A stretch of 20,063 bases of DNA from an uncultured Eubacteriales bacterium. GTDB taxonomy: Bacteria > Bacillota > Clostridia > Oscillospirales > Oscillospiraceae. This document shows positions 9,172-16,051 of the stretch, one piece after another. The DNA lies in the NCBI GenBank assembly GCA_900543625.1, contig UQSF01000026.1, positions 1 to 20,063 on the forward strand. Direction: 5' to 3'. Position 1 is the stretch's first letter. Each line of letters opens with the position of its first letter. The translations under genes were made by a program, and so were the position numbers. The notes beneath the pieces were generated by a model. That model ran no database searches, was not told the DNA's origin, and saw nothing but the letters and a program-made list of their open reading frames with translations.

Positions 9172-9402
9172 ATGACATTGGATAAACTGAAAATCGGTTC
9201 TTCGGGCGTCATCACGGCGGTCGGTGGGGACGGCCCGCTGCGCTGCCGCCTGCTGGACATGGGGCTCACGCCCCGCACACGCGTCACGCTGCAAAAGGTG
9301 GCGCCGATGGGCGACCCAATCGAGATCCGTGTGCGCGGGTACGAACTGACGCTGCGCATCGAGGAGGCGGAGAAGATCGAGGTCGAGGGGGTGTCGGCAT
9401 GA
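9172..9402 (+). CDS. feoA: FeoA, ferrous iron transport accessory protein
   Basis: 76 residues, the usual size for FeoA, a small cytoplasmic SH3-like beta-barrel protein needed for FeoB-dependent Fe(II) uptake. The family hallmarks are visible: L-x-x-L-K-I-G near the start, then R-C-R-L-L-D-M-G-L-T-P (residues 24-34), G-D-P-I-E-I-R-V-R-G-Y (47-57) and L-T-L-R near residues 59-62. The ATG at 9172 has an AAAGG-type ribosome site about 8 nt upstream. The stop overlaps the start of feoB in ATGA (9399-9402), so the two are translationally coupled. It is the first gene of a three-gene feo operon with its own promoter. Confidence 0.96.
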   Translation: MTLDKLKIGSSGVITAVGGDGPLRCRLLDMGLTPRTRVTLQKVAPMGDPIEIRVRGYELTLRIEEAEKIEVEGVSA

Positions 9403-11387
9403 TCTTTGCACTTGTCGGCAACCAGAACTGCGGCAAGACGACGCTGTTCAACGCCCTCACGGGCTCGAACCAGCACGTGGGCAATTTCCCCGGTGTGACT
9501 GTCGACCAGAAAATGGGCGAGATGCGCGATGAGAAAGGCTGCTCCGTCGTCGACCTGCCGGGCATTTACTCGCTGCGTCCGTACACGCAGGAGGAGATTG
9601 TCTCGCGCGATTTCATCATCAATGAAAAGCCGGACGGCATCATCAACATCGTCGACGCCACGAACATCGAGCGCAACCTCTATCTCACGCTGCAGCTGCT
9701 TGAGCTGCGCGTGCCGATGGTGCTGGCGCTGAACATGATGGATGAGGTGCGCGCCAACGGCGGCGCGATCGACGTGCAGAAGATGAGCGATGCGCTGGGC
9801 ATCCCCGTCGTGCCGATCTCGGCGGCGAAGGGGGAGGGCGTGTCCGAGCTCGTGGATCAGGCGCTGAGCGTCGCGCGCAGCCGCACGCTGCCGAAGGTGA
9901 CAGATTTCTGCTCGGACGATTCCGCCGTGCACCGCTGCATCCATGCGGTCGTGCACATCATCGCCGACCATGCCGACCGCATCGGCGTGCCGGCGCGCTT
10001 TTGCGCGGCCAAGCTCATTGAGGGCGGCGATGATCTGGCGCAGGTGCTCGATCTCGACGAGAACGAGCGCGAGCTGCTCGAGCACTGCATCGTGCAGATG
10101 GAAAACGAGACCGGGCTCGACCGCAACGCGGCGCTGGCCGATATGCGCTATACGTTCATCGAGACCGTCGTTGCCTCCTCCGTGGTCAAGTGCCACGAGA
10201 GCAAGGAGCACGCGCGCTCGATGAAGATCGACCGCATCCTCACGGGCAAATATACCGCCATGCCGACGTTTCTGCTCGTCATGCTGCTCACGTTTTATCT
10301 CACCTTCAACGTCGTCGGCAAGTGGCTGTCCGACCTGCTGCAGCTCGGCATCGACGCGCTGACCGGCGTCGTAGACGCGGCGCTCACGGCCTACGGCATC
10401 AACCCCGTCGTGCACAGCCTCATTATTGACGGCGTGTTTGCCGGTGTCGGCAGCGTGCTCGTGTTCCTGCCGATCATCGTGACGCTGTTTTTCTTCCTGT
10501 CCATTCTGGAGGACACCGGCTACATGGCGCGCGTGGCCTTCGTCATGGACAAGCCCCTGCGCAAGATCGGCCTGTCCGGGCGCAGCATCGTGCCGATGCT
10601 CATCGGCTTCGGCTGCTCGGTGCCGGCCATCATGGCCACGCGTACCGTCTCATCTGACCGCGACCGGAAAATGACCATCCTGCTCACGCCGTACATGAGC
10701 TGCTCGGCGAAGATCTCGATCTATGCGTTTTTCACCGCGGCGTTTTTCCCGCGCTACCGTGCGCTCGTCATGCTGGGGTTGTATGCGCTCGGCGTGCTCA
10801 TCGGCATCGTCGCGGCGCTCATCATGAACAAGACGGTCTTTCGCGGCAAGCCCGTGCCGTTTGTCATGGAGCTGCCGAACTACCGCATGCCCGGACTCAA
10901 GAGCGTGGCGCTGCTGCTCTGGGAGAAGGCAAAGGACTTCCTCCAGCGCGCGTTCACGGTCATCTTCCTCGCAACGATCATCATCTGGTTCTTGCAGAGC
11001 TTTGACACGCGCCTGAACGTCGTGGCCGACAGCGCCGCGAGCCTGCTCGCGCTCATCGGCCGCTGGATCGCGCCAATCTTCCGGCCGCTCGGCTTCGGTG
11101 ACTGGCGCTGCGCCACGGCGCTCATCTCCGGCTTTATCGCCAAGGAGTCCGTTGTGAGCACACTGCAGGTGCTGCTCGGCGGCGCGGCGATCTCGTCGCT
11201 GCTGAGTGCGCGCGCGGCGGTGAGCTTCCTCGTGTTCACGCTGCTGTACACGCCGTGCGTGGCCGCGATCGCCACCATCCGCCGCGAGCTGGATTCCCGG
11301 CTCAAGACGGTCGGCGTCGTCGTTTTGCAGTGCACGGTCGCGTGGATCGTGGCGTGCGCGGCGTATGCGATCGCGGGGCTGGTGTGA
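9399..11387 (+). CDS. feoB: FeoB, ferrous iron permease with GTPase domain
   Basis: 662 residues. The N-terminal cytosolic GTPase has its G motifs in order: G1 GNQNCGKT (7-14), G2 T34 in GVTVD, G3 DLPG (52-55), G4 NMMD (112-115) and G5 SAAK (141-144). A helical GDI-like segment follows (about 165-260). The membrane part starts near residue 285 with multiple hydrophobic helices and both conserved gate motifs, G-F-G-C-S-V-P-A-I-M-A-T-R-T and G-F-I-A-K-E-S-V-V-S-T-L. The protein imports Fe2+ across the cytoplasmic membrane. It is shorter than the roughly 770-residue E. coli protein but normal for compact Firmicute forms. The start overlaps the feoA stop (ATGA), and the stop shares one base with the next start (TGATG), so the operon is tightly coupled. 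Confidence 0.97.
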   Translation: MIFALVGNQNCGKTTLFNALTGSNQHVGNFPGVTVDQKMGEMRDEKGCSVVDLPGIYSLRPYTQEEIVSRDFIINEKPDGIINIVDATNIERNLYLTLQLLELRVPMVLALNMMDEVRANGGAIDVQKMSDALGIPVVPISAAKGEGVSELVDQALSVARSRTLPKVTDFCSDDSAVHRCIHAVVHIIADHADRIGVPARFCAAKLIEGGDDLAQVLDLDENERELLEHCIVQMENETGLDRNAALADMRYTFIETVVASSVVKCHESKEHARSMKIDRILTGKYTAMPTFLLVMLLTFYLTFNVVGKWLSDLLQLGIDALTGVVDAALTAYGINPVVHSLIIDGVFAGVGSVLVFLPIIVTLFFFLSILEDTGYMARVAFVMDKPLRKIGLSGRSIVPMLIGFGCSVPAIMATRTVSSDRDRKMTILLTPYMSCSAKISIYAFFTAAFFPRYRALVMLGLYALGVLIGIVAALIMNKTVFRGKPVPFVMELPNYRMPGLKSVALLLWEKAKDFLQRAFTVIFLATIIIWFLQSFDTRLNVVADSAASLLALIGRWIAPIFRPLGFGDWRCATALISGFIAKESVVSTLQVLLGGAAISSLLSARAAVSFLVFTLLYTPCVAAIATIRRELDSRLKTVGVVVLQCTVAWIVACAAYAIAGLV

Positions 11388-11551
11388 TGCATCTGGCGGA
11401 CTATATCCTGCTGGCGATCGTGGCGGTGTGCGCCGTGATCGCGTGGCGCGTCTGGCGGCGCACAATGAAAAAGGGCGGCTGCTGCGGCGGAAACTGCACC
11501 GGCAACTGCGCGCAGTGCGGCAGAGCGTGCGCGCACAAGCCCAAAAAGTAA
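11387..11551 (+). CDS. FeoB-associated Cys-rich small membrane protein
   Basis: 54 residues. One hydrophobic segment (about residues 5-23, LADYILLAIVAVCAVIAW) is followed by basic residues (WRRTMKK) and a cytosolic tail with six cysteines at 32, 33, 37, 41, 44 and 48, in the pattern CC-x3-C-x3-C-x2-C-x3-C, ending in Lys. This is the layout of the small Cys-rich membrane proteins found after feoB in Firmicutes. They are sometimes described as FeoC-like, but are unrelated in sequence to the enterobacterial winged-helix FeoC. A role in handling iron or an Fe-S cluster at the FeoB exit is plausible but unproven. The ATG at 11387 shares its A with the feoB TGA. A GTG one codon upstream is an alternative start. 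Confidence 0.85.
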   Translation: MHLADYILLAIVAVCAVIAWRVWRRTMKKGGCCGGNCTGNCAQCGRACAHKPKK

Positions 11552-11614
11552 CCGCGGCACATGAACGCAAACCTGAAGCTCCTGCAGCGGGACGCTGCGG
11601 GGGTTGACAAGCCG

Positions 11615-11651
11615 AGCAAGGCTTCCCGGATCCGGGAAGCCTTGCTTTTTT
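11615..11651 (+). terminator. Terminator of the feo operon (perfect palindrome)
   Basis: A perfect 32-bp palindrome spans 11615-11646, centred on GGATCC at 11628-11633, with arms of 16 bp (AGCAAGGCTTCCCGGA and its complement). It runs into six T (11646-11651). In RNA the central 4 nt would open as the loop, leaving about 14 bp of stem. It lies 63 bases after the last feo gene. Confidence 0.9.
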
Positions 11652-11745
11652 GTGTGCAGCAGGAAAATGCCCAGAAAAAGATGGTTTCTGTAGGATTTTA
11701 ATGGAAATGCGCAGAAAACGGCGGCCGGAGGGCGGCCCCCGACTA

Positions 11746-11774
11746 TTGAAATTGCGCAAAGAATGCGTTAAAAT
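11746..11774 (+). promoter_or_regulatory. Promoter ahead of the ABC remnant and M16 peptidase
   Basis: TTGAAA (11746-11751) and TAAAAT (11769-11774) lie 17 bp apart, a good sigma-A-type promoter with predicted transcription start near 11781. It follows the feo terminator, so it should drive the ABC remnant and the M16 peptidase as one transcript. Confidence 0.65.
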
Positions 11775-11795
11775 GATGCTGCATTTGTCACGCGT

Positions 11796-12110
11796 TTGGC
11801 AAAGACCAAAACGCATTATTTTCATTTGAAAGGGTTTCGCATTGCGCGCGCCATGCTGCGCAGCGCAGACTACCTCCTGCCCGACGAGGCGACGAGCAAC
11901 CTCGACGCCACGAGCACCGCGCTCGTCACCGAGGCGATGGACCGGCTCATGAAGGAGCGCACGACCGTCATGATCGCGCACAGCTATGAGGCGGCCAAGC
12001 GCGCCGACTACGTCATCGCCATGCGCGACGGCACAGTCGAAGCCGCCGGCACGCCGGATGAGCTGCGCGCGAGCAATGCATACTATCAAATGTTCAGCAA
12101 ATCACTTTGA
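11796..12110 (+). pseudogene. ABC transporter ATPase, 5'-truncated remnant
   Basis: Homology to ABC ATPases starts abruptly at about 11838 (RIARAMLRSADYLL) and covers only the C-terminal third of a nucleotide-binding domain: Walker B and D-loop region (LLPDEATSNLDA), H-loop (TVMIAHS) and the usual tail (MRDGTVEAAGTPDEL). Walker A, Q-loop and the LSGGQ signature are absent. The frame can be opened only from weak TTG codons (11796 or 11826) with no good ribosome site. The third hydrophobic position of Walker B is proline, which is unusual for a working ATPase. The sequence between the promoter at 11746 and 11838 shows no ABC character, so a deletion or rearrangement probably removed the 5' part. 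Its stop lies 16 nt before the M16 peptidase start, so the two genes were probably once co-transcribed. No ATPase function is expected from the fragment alone. Confidence 0.8.
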
Positions 12111-12126
12111 TGTCAGCGAGGGAATC

Positions 12127-15000
12127 ATGATCAGAGAAAATGTGAAGCTTACCGACGCTCAGCCCGGCGATATCTGCTGCGGCTTCGAGCTGGAAAAGAA
12201 GCAGTACGTCGCCTCCAAGGCGGCAACGCTGTACACCATGCGGCACAAGAAGTGCGGAGCGGAGCTCCTGTACTTTGACCGCGACGACGAGAACAAGACC
12301 TTCTGCATCGGCTTCAAGACCCTGCCGGAGGACGACACCGGCGTGTTCCACATCCTGGAGCACAGCGTGCTCAACGGCTCGAAGCGGTTTCCCGTCAAGG
12401 AGCCGTTCGTGTCCCTGCTGCAGGGCTCGATGCAGACTTTCCTCAACGCCATGACCTACAGCGACAAGACCATCTTCCCGGTCTCCAGCCGCAGCGAGCA
12501 GGATCTGTTCAACCTCATGCGCGTGTATCTCGACGGCGTGTTCTGCCCGAACATCTACGAAAAGCCGGAGATCTTCATGCAGGAGGGCTGGCACTACGAG
12601 TTTGACGGCGAGCAGGCGCAGCCGTACTACAACGGTGTCGTCTTCAGCGAGATGAAGGGCGCCTATGCCGATGTCGAGCGCGTCATCGGCGAGGGGACGG
12701 ACCGGCTGCTGTATCCCGACACCTGCTACGGGTTTTCGAGCGGCGGCAAGCCGGAGCACATCCCCGAGCTGAGCTATGCACAGTTCATTGCCGCGCACAA
12801 GCGCTTTTACCATCCGTCAAACGCGCGCATCTTCCTCGACGGCCACATGGACGCCGAGCGCGTGCTTGCCTATATCGACGCGGAGTACCTGTCGCAGTAC
12901 ACATACCGCGCCCCGGATTTTGACTTCACGGTGCAGCAGCCCCGCACGGGCGAGGCCACGGTGTACTATGAGGCGATGCCCGGCGAGGAGACGCTCTGCC
13001 ATATGAGCCTCTCCAGACTCCTGTGCCGCTATGACGACGTGGAGACGGTCTATGCAGCCAAGATCCTCTCGGACTATCTCACCGGCTCGAATGAGGCGCC
13101 GCTCAAGCGCGCATTCCTTGAGCGCGGTCTTGCGCAGGACGTGACGCTCGAGATCTCCGACGGTATTTATCAGCCGAGCGCCGCGCTCATCGTGCGCAAC
13201 ACGACCAGAGACGCCTTTGACAAGGTCAAGACCCTTGCGGCGGAGGTCGCGCGCGATATGCTCGCAGCCGGGCTCGACCGCGCGGCGCTCTCGGCGTCGC
13301 TCGAGCGCTTTGCCTTCATCAACCGCGAGATCACCGAGCCCTACGGCGTAGAGCTTGCCTGCCGCGCGTTTGACAGCTGGCTCTACGGCGGTGATCCGCT
13401 GGCGTATATCGACAACGCCGCCGTGTTCGACGCGCTGCGCGAAAAGATCCATGCGGGCTATTTTGAGCGCCTGCTGTCCGATCTGCTCGGCTCGAGCGGC
13501 GACCTGTGCACCCTCTATGTGCTGCCGGCGCTCACGAAGGGGGAGGATGACGCCCGCCGTGAATCCGAGCGGCTCGCCGCCGCCACCGCCGCGTGGGATG
13601 CCGATCAGCGCAGCGAGGCGTATGCGGCCTTCCGGCGGATGCAGCAGTGGCAACAGAGCGAGGACAGCGCGCAGGCGCTCATGAGCCTGCCGCACCTGCG
13701 CCTCGAGGATGTACCGCAGACGGTCGCCCCTGTGCAGACGCAGCCGGGCGAGGTCAACGGTGTCCGGACGCTGCACGTCTCGGGCGACACGAACGGCATC
13801 GTGTACCTCAATTTGTACTTTGACGTCTCCGACCTCACGGATGAGGAGCTGTGTATGCTCAACGTGCTGAGCACCTGCTTCGGCGAGCTGCGCACGGAGA
13901 CCTGCCCTGCGGACGTGCTGCAAAACCGCGTCAAGGCGCTGCTGGGCTCGCTGTTTTTGCGTGTGGACTGCCTGCAGAAGCAGGGGGACACCGGGCATGT
14001 GCACCCGTACCTGCTCGTGTCGGCGAGCATGCTCGAGGAAAACGCGGCCGAGGCGGTGCAGCTTCTGCGCGAGCTGCTCACGCAGGGGCGCTATGACGAG
14101 ACGGACCGCATCGGCGAGACCGTCATGCAAAACGACTATTTCATGCGCCAGTCGCTCATCTCGAACGGCCATACCTTCGCCGTCACCAAGTCGCTGTCGG
14201 CGTTCTCGGCCGGTGCTGCGCTCAAGGAGACGCTCGAGGGCGAGACCTTTGTGCGCTGGTTTGCGGCGCTGGCCGCCGGCTTTGCGCAAAACGGCGCACA
14301 GGTGAGCGCCGCGCTTGCCGCACTCACGGAAAAGGTGTTTGTCTCAAGCCGCCTGTTCGCGGGCTATTCCGGCGCGCTCGATGCCGATGTGCTCGCACAG
14401 CTCATCGCCGCGCTGCCGCAGGGTACGCCCGGCGAGACGGCTGCGCACAAGCGCTATGACGCGGCCGCCTGTGCGGTCGAGATCCCGGCGGATGTGGGCT
14501 TCTGCGCGCTGGGACACAACCTCTACGCCCTCGGCAGCAGCTATTCCGGCGCGTGCCCGGTGCTGTCCTCGCTTGTGAGCTATGGCTACCTGTGGAACAT
14601 GGTGCGCGTGCAGGGCGGTGCTTACGGCACGGGCATGAACGTGCGCCGCAGCGGCGACATCTTCTGCTACTCCTACCGTGACCCGAACCTCGACAATACG
14701 CGCGCGGTGTTTTCCACCGTTGCCGATTTCATCGAGGATTTCGCGGCGCAGGGCATGCCGCTCGACGACATCATCATCGGCGCGGTCAACACGACCGATC
14801 CCTTGCTCGATCCCGCCGGCGTGTGCGAGAGTCAGTGCGTGCGCGCGCTCAAGGGCGTGACGCCGGAGGATCTGGCCAAGACCCGCCACGAGCTTCTGGC
14901 GACCAAGCCCGCCGACCTTGCTGCCATGGCCGGTGTCCTGCGCAAATACGCGCACGAGGGAAAGTTCTGCACCTTCTCCGGAGCAAACGGCGGCGCGTGA
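12127..15000 (+). CDS. M16C-family zinc metallopeptidase (presequence-protease-like insulinase)
   Basis: 957 residues, close to the usual size of PreP-type M16C peptidases, which fold as four homologous domains closing around short, unstructured peptides. The inverted zinc motif H-x-x-E-H is intact as HILEH at residues 75-79. The downstream metal-ligand region is seen as V-V-F-S-E-M-K-G-A-Y-A-D, about 90 residues later. The family signatures G-S-x-x-F-P-V-K-E-P-F and T-F-L-N-A-M-T-Y-S-D-K-T flank it. No signal peptide or membrane segment is visible, so it should act in the cytoplasm, degrading peptides. The frame remains open upstream, but ATG 12127 is chosen because GAGGG (12118-12122) precedes it and family homology begins right after it. 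It sits 16 nt downstream of a broken ABC ATPase and ends just before a bidirectional terminator. Confidence 0.93.
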   Translation: MIRENVKLTDAQPGDICCGFELEKKQYVASKAATLYTMRHKKCGAELLYFDRDDENKTFCIGFKTLPEDDTGVFHILEHSVLNGSKRFPVKEPFVSLLQGSMQTFLNAMTYSDKTIFPVSSRSEQDLFNLMRVYLDGVFCPNIYEKPEIFMQEGWHYEFDGEQAQPYYNGVVFSEMKGAYADVERVIGEGTDRLLYPDTCYGFSSGGKPEHIPELSYAQFIAAHKRFYHPSNARIFLDGHMDAERVLAYIDAEYLSQYTYRAPDFDFTVQQPRTGEATVYYEAMPGEETLCHMSLSRLLCRYDDVETVYAAKILSDYLTGSNEAPLKRAFLERGLAQDVTLEISDGIYQPSAALIVRNTTRDAFDKVKTLAAEVARDMLAAGLDRAALSASLERFAFINREITEPYGVELACRAFDSWLYGGDPLAYIDNAAVFDALREKIHAGYFERLLSDLLGSSGDLCTLYVLPALTKGEDDARRESERLAAATAAWDADQRSEAYAAFRRMQQWQQSEDSAQALMSLPHLRLEDVPQTVAPVQTQPGEVNGVRTLHVSGDTNGIVYLNLYFDVSDLTDEELCMLNVLSTCFGELRTETCPADVLQNRVKALLGSLFLRVDCLQKQGDTGHVHPYLLVSASMLEENAAEAVQLLRELLTQGRYDETDRIGETVMQNDYFMRQSLISNGHTFAVTKSLSAFSAGAALKETLEGETFVRWFAALAAGFAQNGAQVSAALAALTEKVFVSSRLFAGYSGALDADVLAQLIAALPQGTPGETAAHKRYDAAACAVEIPADVGFCALGHNLYALGSSYSGACPVLSSLVSYGYLWNMVRVQGGAYGTGMNVRRSGDIFCYSYRDPNLDNTRAVFSTVADFIEDFAAQGMPLDDIIIGAVNTTDPLLDPAGVCESQCVRALKGVTPEDLAKTRHELLATKPADLAAMAGVLRKYAHEGKFCTFSGANGGA

Positions 15001-15015
15001 GGCGCAGCCAAAAAG

Positions 15016-15051
15016 AAAACCTGCGGTTTCCAAGGAAACCGCAGGTTTTTT
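15016..15051. terminator. Bidirectional terminator between convergent genes
   Basis: A 16-bp perfect stem pairs 15016-15031 (AAAACCTGCGGTTTCC) with 15034-15049 around AA, with T to 15051 on the right and A-rich sequence on the left. It lies between the M16 peptidase stop (15000) and the convergent SGNH gene stop (15074), so it can end both transcripts. Confidence 0.92.
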
Positions 15052-15073
15052 CTGTCTGAAAGGGAGGACGTCG

Positions 15074-16042
15074 TTACGTTTTTGCGAGCGCATCGGTGAC
15101 CGTCCGGCTGAAGGCGTCCGACTGCTTGTTCCAGTCGGCGTAGGCCGGGTCATCCTTATGGCTCGGGAGCAGACCGGTATCGGCAAGATACGCACCGAGC
15201 ACGGTCGTGGCCTTCTGCGCACCGAAATAATTCAGGTGGTCACCCTTGTCGCGGGTGTCCGTGTTCCAGTCGATCGCAACCTGCTCGTGTGCGGTGTTGA
15301 GATCGAGGAAGCCGATACCCAGCGCATCGGCAAATGCCTGCGTGCTGTTGTGACGCGCCATGTTCCAGTTGAGTGTGCTGGGCGCGCTGACGAGCAGCAG
15401 CTGCGCGCCGTTTTCGTCACAGAAGGCTTTGATGCGCTCAACATAGGCGCGGTTTCGCTTCGGGATGGGAGCGTAGGCATCCGATGGCGTCATATAATTG
15501 CTGGCGTCCGCCGGAGCGGCGTTGTGGCGGAACTGATACCCTTTGGCGTTTTCGGTGTGGGTGTAATTGACGGTCATGCGCCAGTCATTTGCCTTCAGAG
15601 ATTTCCACCGGTCGTGGTAGGAAAACACCGGGAAGAGGTCGCCGGCCTCCTGCAGTAGCATGCTGCCGTACGAAAAGTCGATGTAGATCACATCGGTCTC
15701 CAGGATCACAAGCTTGGGCGACTGCTTCTGGAAGGCTTTGTGCAAGAACGCTTCCGAATAGTACAGTGTCTGTCTGGATGTGCCGCAGCAGTAGGCCGTG
15801 TAACCGTATTGCTGCCACAGCTGCATCGGGATGAAGGCGGAATAGCTCTCGCTGTCACCAAGGATGAGCAGGTCGATCGTGTTGTCCGGTTCTCCGAGGA
15901 TGCCGTTGGCCGCGGGGTCATGGATGCCGTCGCTGCGGGTGTTGTTTTTTGGCCGCACCAGCTGCGACACGCCGGTCAGCAAAAGCGCCAGCACAGCGAG
16001 AAAAACGACGCATCTGAGCGTATGTTTGAGAAAACGGGACAT
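15074..16042 (-). CDS. SGNH/DltD-like membrane-anchored protein, partner of the MBOAT acyltransferase
   Basis: 322 residues. An N-terminal membrane anchor or uncleaved signal (residues 8-28, rich in Leu, Val and Ala) is followed by an extracytoplasmic domain. The SGNH/GDSL block I is clear as L-I-L-G-D-S-E-S, with putative nucleophile Ser64. The catalytic Asp/His block near the C-terminus is G-D-H-L-N-Y-F-G-A with H269. Proteins of this type (DltD, PatB, AlgX/AlgJ, DHHW groups) work with an MBOAT channel protein to transfer acetyl or other acyl groups to a cell-envelope polymer. The MBOAT gene is directly upstream. The ATG at 16042 has a perfect AGGAGG 5 nt away that overlaps the MBOAT stop codon, so translation is coupled. 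The polymer is unknown: peptidoglycan, teichoic acid and exopolysaccharide are all possible. An esterase role cannot be excluded. Confidence 0.85.
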   Translation of the reverse strand: MSRFLKHTLRCVVFLAVLALLLTGVSQLVRPKNNTRSDGIHDPAANGILGEPDNTIDLLILGDSESYSAFIPMQLWQQYGYTAYCCGTSRQTLYYSEAFLHKAFQKQSPKLVILETDVIYIDFSYGSMLLQEAGDLFPVFSYHDRWKSLKANDWRMTVNYTHTENAKGYQFRHNAAPADASNYMTPSDAYAPIPKRNRAYVERIKAFCDENGAQLLLVSAPSTLNWNMARHNSTQAFADALGIGFLDLNTAHEQVAIDWNTDTRDKGDHLNYFGAQKATTVLGAYLADTGLLPSHKDDPAYADWNKQSDAFSRTVTDALAKT

Positions 16043-16051
16043 GCGTGCCTC

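Noticed and set aside
8547..10415. Minus-strand open frame of 622 codons
   Set aside because: It spans the end of the giant gene, a terminator, feoA and part of feoB on the opposite strand, with no recognisable domain or start signals. It is a GC-rich shadow frame.
11661..11720. Imperfect 20-bp direct repeat between the feo terminator and the next promoter
   Set aside because: The copies (11661-11680 and 11701-11720) are similar but gapped, and A-rich spacers often give such matches by chance. No function suggested itself.
11773..11829. 18-codon ORF right after the promoter at 11746
   Set aside because: The first ATG overlaps the -10 box and lies before the predicted RNA start, and there is no ribosome site, so a leader peptide cannot be supported.
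10650..12089. Minus-strand open frame of 479 codons
   Set aside because: It is antisense to feoB and the ABC remnant, low-complexity Arg/Ala-rich, and crosses the feo terminator.
11986..12126. Upstream extension of the M16 peptidase frame
   Set aside because: The frame is open, but it overlaps the ABC remnant in another frame, has no ribosome site, and reads as Arg/Ser/Pro-rich shadow. The real start at 12127 has GAGGG upstream and matches the family N-terminus.
12817..14289. Minus-strand open frame of 490 codons inside the peptidase gene
   Set aside because: It is in antisense register with the M16 gene, Arg/Ala/Val/Leu-rich, with no homology.
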